Shown here one piece after another: positions 1-4,878 of a DNA stretch of 5,569 nucleotides. Under the pieces are notes generated by a model. The model worked only from the letters and a program-made list of their open reading frames with translations, ran no database searches and was not told where the DNA came from. Positions within the stretch are counted from its first letter, which is position 1, and every line of letters begins with the position of its first letter. The position numbers and the translations under genes were made by a program. The stretch is from Candidatus Zixiibacteriota bacterium. Its GTDB lineage: Bacteria > Zixibacteria > MSB-5A5 > GN15 > FEB-12. The stretch covers positions 1-5,569 of the forward strand of contig JACRAV010000360.1 of NCBI GenBank assembly GCA_016213305.1. The letters are read 5' to 3'.

Positions 1-2
1 AA

Positions 3-1160
3 CTTCGCCAGCAGATCGCCGACGCCCAGGCCGAGCAGAAGAAGTACGTGATCAAGGACGAACTCTGGTCCACCTACCTTCAGAACGGCGGGACCGGATT
101 GAATGCTTCGACCGGCAACGACGGCACCCAGTATTTCTTGTCGCTACCGAAAAACCGGCTCGAATTGTGGGCGTATCTGGAAAGCGACCGTCTGGCCAAC
201 CTGGTCTTGCGCGAATTTTACTCGGAACGCGACGTGGTCATGGAAGAACGCCGTTTGAGTTTGGAAAATCAGCCGCGCGGGACGCTCGATCAGGCGGTTT
301 CCGCGGCCACCTTCTGGGCTTCCCCGTACAAATGGCCGGTGGTTGGCTGGATGAGCGACCTGCAGACGGTGCTTCGCGAGGACGTGGAGCAGTATTTCAA
401 ATCGCACTATTCACCCGCCAACGCAGTGGCGGTGATCGTGGGCGATGTCAAAGCCGATGAAGTCTTTGCCGTGGCCGACAAGTATTTCGCGTCGATTCCG
501 TCCCTCCCGCCGCCGCCTCCGGTGGTCACGTTCGATGCCCCTCATACCGGCGAACGGCGCGTGGAAGTGGAATACGACGCGAATCCCTCGGCGTTCATCA
601 CCTGGGCAATCCCGGCCATTGGGCATCCCGATCTCCCCGCCCTCGATGTGGCGGCCAATATCCTGTCCAACGGTCGCACCAGCCGATTTTACAAGAGTAT
701 CCGCGAGAAGAAGCTGGGCATGGCGTCGGCCAATTCCGACTACGCCCGTTATCCCAGCGCCTTTACCTGCACGGTCAACCCGTTTCCGGGCCATACCATT
801 CAGGAAATGGAAGATGCCGTGTACGCCGAAATCGACCGGATGAAAACCGAAAAAGTCACCGACTGGGAATTGCAGAAGGTGCGCAATCAGATCGACGCCC
901 AGCTGGCCCGCTCGCTTGAATCCAATCAGGGGGTGGCCTTCCGGCTGGCCTCAAGCGAAGGCGTCACCGGCAACTGGCATGACTTTGCCGATCGAAACGA
1001 GGCCATCAAGAAAGTGACCGCCGATGATGTCATGCGGGTGGTCAATACCTATCTGGTCAAACGGAACCGGACCGTCGCGTTCATCACCAGCACGGGAACC
1101 GGCAAACGACAACCCCGCCCACGGCCTGACACGCCACCCTCAGACGCGCGCCCGCATTGA
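3..1160 (+). CDS. M16 family zinc metallopeptidase, catalytic-type subunit (5' partial)
   Basis: The reading frame is open from the first complete codon at base 3, so the true start, any signal peptide and the HxxEH zinc motif lie upstream. The GTG at 48 is an internal Val. Visible M16 landmarks are a charged helical stretch (LRQQIADAQAEQKK, bases 3-44), NGGTGLNAST near base 90, the LESDRL helix, then ERDVVMEERR. The second Glu of MEE (bases 246-248) should be the distal zinc ligand. PYKWPVVGWMSDL and SPANAVAVIVGDV follow and close the N-terminal M16 half. The C-terminal half has GRTSRFYKSIREKK, then LGMAS where active partners usually read GLAY, so the Tyr of the Arg/Tyr pair is missing. A Pro/Arg-rich tail ends at TGA 1158-1160. 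Known for the family: zinc endopeptidases cutting small or unfolded peptides. Inferred: an exported protein working as a heterodimer with the next gene's product. Confident as M16; activity cannot be confirmed without the HxxEH region. Confidence 0.9.
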   Translation, partial: LRQQIADAQAEQKKYVIKDELWSTYLQNGGTGLNASTGNDGTQYFLSLPKNRLELWAYLESDRLANLVLREFYSERDVVMEERRLSLENQPRGTLDQAVSAATFWASPYKWPVVGWMSDLQTVLREDVEQYFKSHYSPANAVAVIVGDVKADEVFAVADKYFASIPSLPPPPPVVTFDAPHTGERRVEVEYDANPSAFITWAIPAIGHPDLPALDVAANILSNGRTSRFYKSIREKKLGMASANSDYARYPSAFTCTVNPFPGHTIQEMEDAVYAEIDRMKTEKVTDWELQKVRNQIDAQLARSLESNQGVAFRLASSEGVTGNWHDFADRNEAIKKVTADDVMRVVNTYLVKRNRTVAFITSTGTGKRQPRPRPDTPPSDARPH

Positions 1161-1166
1161 CGGATG

Positions 1167-1172
1167 AAGGAG
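1167..1172 (+). promoter_or_regulatory. Shine-Dalgarno deciding the start of the second M16 gene
   Basis: AAGGAG lies 9 bases before ATG 1182. An in-frame ATG at 1164 directly precedes and cannot use this site, so 1182 is the supported start. It also gives a cleaner signal peptide. Confidence 0.8.
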
Positions 1173-1181
1173 AAACTGAAT

Positions 1182-2636
1182 ATGAAACGAATCATACATA
1201 TATTGACCCTGAGCGCGATATGTTTCACCGCTGTCGCCGCCCAGACGCCGGAACCCAAATCGGTCGGCTCTCAAAAGATCGCGGCGCTCTCGACCTCGCC
1301 GATTGTGCTGAACATTCCCGAAGTCGGCAAGGATGTCGAGCGCGTGACGCTGGACAACGGCCTGATTATCTATCTGTACGAAAACCATCGACTCCCGCTG
1401 TGTAATGCCGTCGCCATGCTCCATTGCGGGTCGATGTACGACAGCAAGGAAAAGAACGGCCTGTCGGGGCTGGTGGGAACGGTCATGCGCACCGGCGGCA
1501 CGATCACCGTCAGCGGCGATTCGCTCAACAATATCATGGAGTTCATCGGCGGCTCGCTGGAAACGAATATCGGAACCGAGAGCGGCTCGGCTTCGCTCAG
1601 CGTCATGTCAAAAGACCTCGATCTGGGGCTGACTCTGCTGGCCGATCTTTTGCGCCGTCCGGCCTTTCCGACGGACAAGCTTGAACTGGCCAAGACCGAC
1701 GTCAAGAGTCAGATCAAACGTCGCAACGACGATCCGAACGGCGTGGCGGGACGCTCGTTTGCCAGCATCCTGTACGGCGACCACCCGTACGGACGGATCA
1801 CCGAGTGGGCGACGGTCAAGGGAATCACTCCGGTCGATCTGAGCGAATATCACATGAAATTCTTTGTCCCGAACAATATCATTCTTGGCATTTCCGGGGA
1901 TTTTGATTCCAAAGTAATAATCGAAAAAATCAAATCGCTGTTTGGAGACTGGGCCAAAAAGAGCGATCCGTTACCGATGCCGCCGGCCGTAGAGGCGGTG
2001 GCGCACCCCGGTGTGTACGAAGTCGCTAAGGATATCAATCAGGCGTATATCAATATCGGGCAGATCGGCATCAAGCGGGACAACCCCGACCGGTATGCCG
2101 TCCAGCTGATGAACTACATCCTGGGCGGCGGATCATTCACCTCGCGGCTGACCTCGCGGGTCCGCTCGGATGAAGGTCTGGCGTACCGTACCGGGTCGTC
2201 GTTCGATATCGGGTCCCCCGACTTCGGGACGTTCAACGCCTACTGCCAGACCAAGGCGGCAACCGCCCACAAGGCGATGACAATCATGATGGAGGAAATC
2301 CGCAAAATCCGCGAAACCGGCGCGACCGCGCAGGAGTTGAAAGAGGCGCGCGATGCGGCGATCAATCGGACGGTCTTCAATTTTGACACGCCGGGCAAGA
2401 TCATTCGGAGCTTGATGATGGTTGAGTTCGACGGCTGGCCGATGGATTTCTACGCGACATATCTCGACAACTACCGCAAGGTGACGGTCGAAGACATCAA
2501 GCGGGTAGCGCAGAAGTACCTCTCCCCCGACTCTATGACCTACGTGGTGGTGGGCAAGGCGGAAACGTACGACAAGCCGCTGGATGATTTCGGAAAGGTG
2601 ACGACGATCGAATTGGCCGAACCCAGTCTCGAATAG
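1182..2636 (+). CDS. M16 family peptidase-like protein, non-catalytic subunit with Arg/Tyr pair, exported
   Basis: The protein has 484 residues from ATG 1182 and stops at TAG 2634-2636. MKRIIHILTLSAICFTAVAA followed by QTPEP is a typical signal peptide, predicted to be cut after Ala20. Two M16 halves follow. In the first, DNGLIIYLYENHRLPL (about 58-73) leads to NGLSGLVGTVMRTGG. Here the usual HxxEH is replaced by GLVGT (96-100), so no zinc site can form. The second half holds GGGSFTSRL (315-323) and a conserved Arg328/Tyr335 pair (RSDEGLAY). In two-subunit M16B enzymes (mitochondrial processing peptidase, Sphingomonas Sph2681/Sph2682), one subunit supplies zinc and the other supplies substrate-binding residues. 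This gene matches the second role and the upstream gene the first. The gap between them is 21 bases, so they are cotranscribed, with a terminator just after. Inferred: periplasmic or envelope peptide turnover; the substrate is unknown. Confidence 0.9.
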   Translation: MKRIIHILTLSAICFTAVAAQTPEPKSVGSQKIAALSTSPIVLNIPEVGKDVERVTLDNGLIIYLYENHRLPLCNAVAMLHCGSMYDSKEKNGLSGLVGTVMRTGGTITVSGDSLNNIMEFIGGSLETNIGTESGSASLSVMSKDLDLGLTLLADLLRRPAFPTDKLELAKTDVKSQIKRRNDDPNGVAGRSFASILYGDHPYGRITEWATVKGITPVDLSEYHMKFFVPNNIILGISGDFDSKVIIEKIKSLFGDWAKKSDPLPMPPAVEAVAHPGVYEVAKDINQAYINIGQIGIKRDNPDRYAVQLMNYILGGGSFTSRLTSRVRSDEGLAYRTGSSFDIGSPDFGTFNAYCQTKAATAHKAMTIMMEEIRKIRETGATAQELKEARDAAINRTVFNFDTPGKIIRSLMMVEFDGWPMDFYATYLDNYRKVTVEDIKRVAQKYLSPDSMTYVVVGKAETYDKPLDDFGKVTTIELAEPSLE

Positions 2637-2661
2637 CTAAGAATCGTACCGATAACACGTT

Positions 2662-2707
2662 GGCCGGCCGACCCGCTTGATACTCGGGTCGGCCGGCCTT
2701 TCTTCTT
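2662..2707 (+). terminator. Rho-independent terminator of the M16 operon
   Basis: The arms 2662-2674 and 2686-2698 are perfectly complementary over 13 bp (GGCCGGCCGACCC with its reverse complement). The pair G2675/C2685 extends the stem to 14 bp, with a 9-base loop. The tail TTTCTTCTT follows at 2699-2707. It lies 25 bases after the stop of the second M16 gene, with no other gene between. Confidence 0.92.
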
Positions 2708-2750
2708 GGGGCTCGATCCGGAGCCGGGGCCGGGCCCCGCCAAAAGGAGC

Positions 2751-2779
2751 TTGACAAGAACGTGGATAACTTATATCCA
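2751..2779 (+). promoter_or_regulatory. Candidate sigma70-like promoter with overlapping inverted repeat
   Basis: TTGACA (2751-2756) is a perfect -35. After 17 bases comes TATCCA (2774-2779), only a partial -10; TATATC (2772-2777) at 15 bases is an alternative. TGGATA (2763-2768) and TATCCA (2774-2779) form a perfect 6-bp inverted repeat with a 5-base centre. It covers the spacer and the -10, which would suit a repressor site. The local AT-rich patch stands out from GC-rich flanks. It would drive the FAD oxidase gene with a leader of about 150 bases. The -10 is the weak point. Confidence 0.5.
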
Positions 2780-2936
2780 TACATACCATATTAACGCCCC
2801 GGCGCGTCCGAAGTCAGAATCCAGCCGACGCCGACCCCCACGGTCTGTCGGATCCTGCCTTGACCGCGCTACGAATCTTTTTGCGGCACACTGACGTGTG
2901 CGACAGCGGGAGTGACACACTCCCAAGGAGACTTTC
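2780..2936 (+). promoter_or_regulatory. Structured 5' leader of the FAD oxidase gene
   Basis: No coding sequence is credible here. Two perfect hairpins lie near the 3' end. GCACAC/GTGTGC is at 2886-2901 with a 4-base loop. GGGAGTG/CACTCCC is at 2908-2924 with a 3-base loop, and its last base touches the Shine-Dalgarno AAGGAG (2925-2930). GTGTG 2896-2900 could instead pair with CACAC 2916-2920, which would break both hairpins. Weaker 5-bp pairings exist further upstream (CCGAC 2831-2835 with GTCGG 2847-2851; CGGTC 2841-2845 with GACCG 2862-2866). I do not recognise a known riboswitch class. A regulatory role is inferred from structure only. Confidence 0.35.
2925..2930 (+). promoter_or_regulatory. 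Shine-Dalgarno of the FAD oxidase gene
   Basis: AAGGAG lies 6 bases before ATG 2937 and fixes this start. It directly follows the 7-bp hairpin at 2908-2924. Confidence 0.85.
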
Positions 2937-4352
2937 ATGAATTCCGTGCAGATCGCCAGAGGCGAAGGCGGCCAGGCGGCCGTCACCGCCGAGTCTATAG
3001 ACTCCCTCAAAGCGTCATTCCGCGGCGCCATTGTCCGGCCTGGGGAAGCCGGGTACGATGAAGCGCGAACGGTTTGGAATGCGATGATCGACCGCCGCCC
3101 TGCTTTGGTGGCCCGATGTGTGGGCGTCGCCGACATCCGCCGGGCGGTTGATTTCGCCCGCACGCACAAACTGCTGACCGCGGTCAAAGGGGGCGGACAC
3201 AATATTGCCGGCAACGCCGTATGTGACGGCGGGTTTTTGATCGACCTGTCGCTCATGCGCATCGTCCGCGTCGACCCGATCGCCAAAGTGGCCCATGTCG
3301 CCCCGGGAGCGACGCTCGGCGATTTTGATCATGAAACTCAGGCGTTTGGCCTGGCGACCCCGGTGGGTATCAACTCAACCACCGGTATTGCGGGCCTGAC
3401 TCTTGGCGCCGGATTCGGATGGTTGTCGCGCAAGTACGGCATGACCATCGACAATCTGCGGGAGGTCGATATCGTCACCGCCGACGGCCAGCTACGGCGG
3501 GCAAGCGAAAAAGAGAATTCCGACCTGTTCTGGGCGCTCCGTGGCGGGAGCGGGAATTTCGGCGTCGTCACCAGATTTGAATTCAAGTTGCATGAGGTTG
3601 GTCCCAATGTCCTCGCCGGGTTGGTGGTGTATCCCCACAGTCAGGCCGCATCGGCACTCAAGAAATATCGCGAGTATGTGAAGACGCTGAGTGATGACAC
3701 TTCCGTCTGGGTGGTCCTCCGCAAGGCCCCGCCCCTTCCCTTTCTGCCGACCGAAGTCCACGGAACGGACATCATCGCGTTTTGCATCTGTTACAATGGT
3801 GATCCGGAGCAAGGCGAGAAAGCCATAGCACCGGTCAGGAAATTCGGCACGGCGCTCGGTGAACATGTCGGCGTCATGCCGTTCACGGCGTGGCAGAAAG
3901 CGTTTGACGCCCTCCTCACCCCCGGCGCCAGGAACTATTGGAAATCGCACAATTTTACCGAGATCAGCGACGGCGCGATTGAAAAGGCCGTCAATTATGC
4001 CGGTTCGCTCCCCTCCGCCCAGAGTGAGATATTCTTCGGTCTTATTGGTGGCGCGACCACGCGCGTGAAACCGGACGCCATGGCCTATTCGCACCGCGAC
4101 GCCATCTATGTGATGAATGTGCACACCCGCTGGGAGAACGCCTCGGAGGACAAGACGTGCATCGATTGGGCCAGAGCATTCTTCCGTGAAACCCAGCAGT
4201 ATGCCTCAGGCGGCGTCTATGTGAACTTTCTGACCGATGACGAGTCGGATCGGATCAAGGCGGCGTACGGCCCGCACTACGACAAACTGCTGTCGATCAA
4301 GAAGATGTACGATCCGGAGAACTTGTTCCGAATGAATCAGAATATTCGGTGA
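2937..4352 (+). CDS. FAD-linked oxidase, berberine-bridge-enzyme-like (FAD_binding_4 + BBE domains)
   Basis: This 471-residue protein has no signal peptide or membrane segment, so it is probably cytosolic. Residues about 52-225 form the PCMH-type FAD domain: TAVKGGGHNIAG, GATLGDFDHE, TPVGINSTTGIAGLTLGAG, GWLSRKYGMTIDNL and LFWALRGGSGNFGVVTRFEF. His88 in GGGHN is the expected 8-alpha-histidyl flavin link. At the position of the cysteine that makes the second flavin link in plant BBE, this protein has Asn146, so single attachment is expected. The C-terminal BBE segment is intact: GGVYVNF (Tyr428, Asn430), then YGPHYDKLLSIKKMYDPENLFRMNQNI at the end. Family members oxidise alcohols, sugars, amines or alkaloid-type substrates using oxygen or another acceptor. 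The substrate here cannot be read from sequence. The gene stands alone between the M16 operon terminator and the metal-efflux promoter. The length is normal for bacterial members. Confidence 0.93.
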   Translation: MNSVQIARGEGGQAAVTAESIDSLKASFRGAIVRPGEAGYDEARTVWNAMIDRRPALVARCVGVADIRRAVDFARTHKLLTAVKGGGHNIAGNAVCDGGFLIDLSLMRIVRVDPIAKVAHVAPGATLGDFDHETQAFGLATPVGINSTTGIAGLTLGAGFGWLSRKYGMTIDNLREVDIVTADGQLRRASEKENSDLFWALRGGSGNFGVVTRFEFKLHEVGPNVLAGLVVYPHSQAASALKKYREYVKTLSDDTSVWVVLRKAPPLPFLPTEVHGTDIIAFCICYNGDPEQGEKAIAPVRKFGTALGEHVGVMPFTAWQKAFDALLTPGARNYWKSHNFTEISDGAIEKAVNYAGSLPSAQSEIFFGLIGGATTRVKPDAMAYSHRDAIYVMNVHTRWENASEDKTCIDWARAFFRETQQYASGGVYVNFLTDDESDRIKAAYGPHYDKLLSIKKMYDPENLFRMNQNIR

Positions 4353-4368
4353 TGTTGCTACTATCGGC

Positions 4369-4402
4369 GGGTCCGGTGGCCTGATTCAAGAGTGCCGGAC
4401 CC
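4369..4402 (+). other. Inverted repeat after the FAD oxidase gene
   Basis: GGGTCCGG (4369-4376) and CCGGACCC (4395-4402) are perfectly complementary, with an 18-base loop. It starts 16 bases after the stop codon. It may protect the 3' end or help termination, but no T-run follows, so it is not a standard intrinsic terminator. Confidence 0.5.
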
Positions 4403-4428
4403 CGTCGCCGCTCAAAGCCACAAACCCT

Positions 4429-4458
4429 TTGACTATTGCGATCTACCAAGTATATTAT
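4429..4458 (+). promoter_or_regulatory. Promoter of the metal-efflux operon, placed for leaderless transcription
   Basis: TTGACT (4429-4434) is a 5/6 match to -35. TATATT (4451-4456, spacer 16) and TATTAT (4453-4458, spacer 18) are overlapping 5/6 matches to -10. The usual distance from -10 to the start of transcription puts +1 at or within a few bases of ATG 4463. GCGAT (4438-4442) and ATCGC (4457-4461) form a 5-bp dyad flanking the -10, a weak operator candidate. Confidence 0.65.
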
Positions 4459-4462
4459 CGCT

Positions 4463-4771
4463 ATGAAGCTCACCCCGGCACCGACCGGATACAGACAATT
4501 GCTGATGACCACCGGTATGGTCGTCGTGATGCTGGCGCTTTTTCTGCCGCTGGCCGGAGCCATCGTGGCCGACGCCGACTGTTGCGACGAAGAATGTTGC
4601 ACCAGTTCCACCCTCTGTCACTGTGCCTGTCTCAATGTCGCCATCGTCAGAGATTCATACACTCCGGCAGTTATTCCCGATCTTGTTTCCGATCTCCTGG
4701 TGATCACAAGCACCCCGCCCGCTTCGCTTTCTCCGGAATCGCTGGATCAGCCCCCCCGGCTGTCCGTCTGA
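4463..4771 (+). CDS. Small exported Cys-rich protein, predicted metal binding
   Basis: This is a 102-residue protein that I do not recognise as a named family. A short basic N-terminus (Lys2, Arg11) is followed by a hydrophobic run (about 13-35, MVVVMLALFLPLAGAIV) and ADA (36-38), a plausible signal peptidase I site; otherwise the run is a membrane anchor. Directly after it is CCDEECC (40-46), six residues, then CHCAC (52-56): seven Cys and one His in 17 residues, with acids between. That suits binding of a soft metal such as Cu, Ag, Zn or Cd. The remaining about 45 residues are Pro/Ser-rich without motifs. No Shine-Dalgarno precedes ATG 4463, but the promoter sits right against it. The alternative ATG at 4505 would remove the basic residues of the export signal. 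The metal-efflux adaptor gene begins 107 bases downstream, so a periplasmic metal buffer, chaperone or sensor for the pump is inferred. Confidence 0.7.
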   Translation: MKLTPAPTGYRQLLMTTGMVVVMLALFLPLAGAIVADADCCDEECCTSSTLCHCACLNVAIVRDSYTPAVIPDLVSDLLVITSTPPASLSPESLDQPPRLSV

Positions 4772-4779
4772 GCATATTC

Positions 4780-4796
4780 GACCGCCATCCGCGGTC
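4780..4796 (+). other. Small intergenic hairpin
   Basis: GACCGC (4780-4785) and GCGGTC (4791-4796) pair perfectly over a 5-base loop, 9 bases after the stop of the Cys-rich gene. There is no T-run after it. It could trim or stabilise the intergenic mRNA; function is unknown. Confidence 0.35.
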
Positions 4797-4818
4797 AGAT
4801 TCCATCGTCAAAACTGTG

Positions 4819-4858
4819 AGTGACTTCACCCGGTGGTGAATATCCGGGTGTCGTCACT
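4819..4858 (+). promoter_or_regulatory. Long imperfect dyad before the adaptor gene
   Basis: AGTGAC (4819-4824) pairs with GTCACT (4853-4858). After a 2x2 internal mismatch, CACCCGG (4827-4833) pairs with CCGGGTG (4844-4850) around a 10-base loop. That makes 13 paired bases over 40. It ends 9 bases before the Shine-Dalgarno of the adaptor gene. It could be an mRNA hairpin setting the ratio between the small protein and the pump, or a DNA dyad for a metal-responsive regulator. The sequence alone does not decide. Confidence 0.45.
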
Positions 4859-4867
4859 GGTGATAAT

Positions 4868-4873
4868 GAGGTG
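4868..4873 (+). promoter_or_regulatory. Shine-Dalgarno selecting the GTG start of the adaptor gene
   Basis: GAGGTG matches the 16S anti-Shine-Dalgarno complement and lies 5 bases before GTG 4879. The next in-frame candidate, ATG 4897, has only a weak purine stretch upstream. An in-frame stop at 4867-4869 rules out earlier starts. Confidence 0.7.
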
Positions 4874-4878
4874 TAACC

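Noticed and set aside
48..50. GTG 48 as the start of the first M16 gene
   Set aside because: The frame is open to the window edge and the residues before it fit the M16 family, so this is an internal Val codon.
1164..1181. ATG 1164 as the start of the second M16 gene
   Set aside because: The Shine-Dalgarno AAGGAG lies inside this extension and serves ATG 1182. The extension would add an atypical charged stretch before the signal peptide.
2725..2739. CGGGGC/GCCCCG hairpin as a second terminator
   Set aside because: The loop is 3 bases and no T-run follows on either strand. A strong terminator lies just upstream.
2841..2882. CGGTC/GACCG pairing followed by TTTTT as an attenuator
   Set aside because: The stem is only 5 bp and ends 11 bases before the T-run, too weak and too far for intrinsic termination.
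2860..2888. TTGACC as a -35 closer to the oxidase gene
   Set aside because: No acceptable -10 at 15-19 bases; the sequence there is GC-rich.
2706..2894. Possible 62-residue reading frame between the M16 operon and the oxidase gene
   Set aside because: Low-complexity Pro/Gly/Arg translation with no ribosome-binding site; it runs through the promoter and the hairpins.
2771..4124. Long antisense frames opposite the oxidase gene (2771-3286 and 3492-4124)
   Set aside because: They mirror a well-conserved FAD oxidase frame and have Arg/His-rich translations typical of GC-rich shadows.
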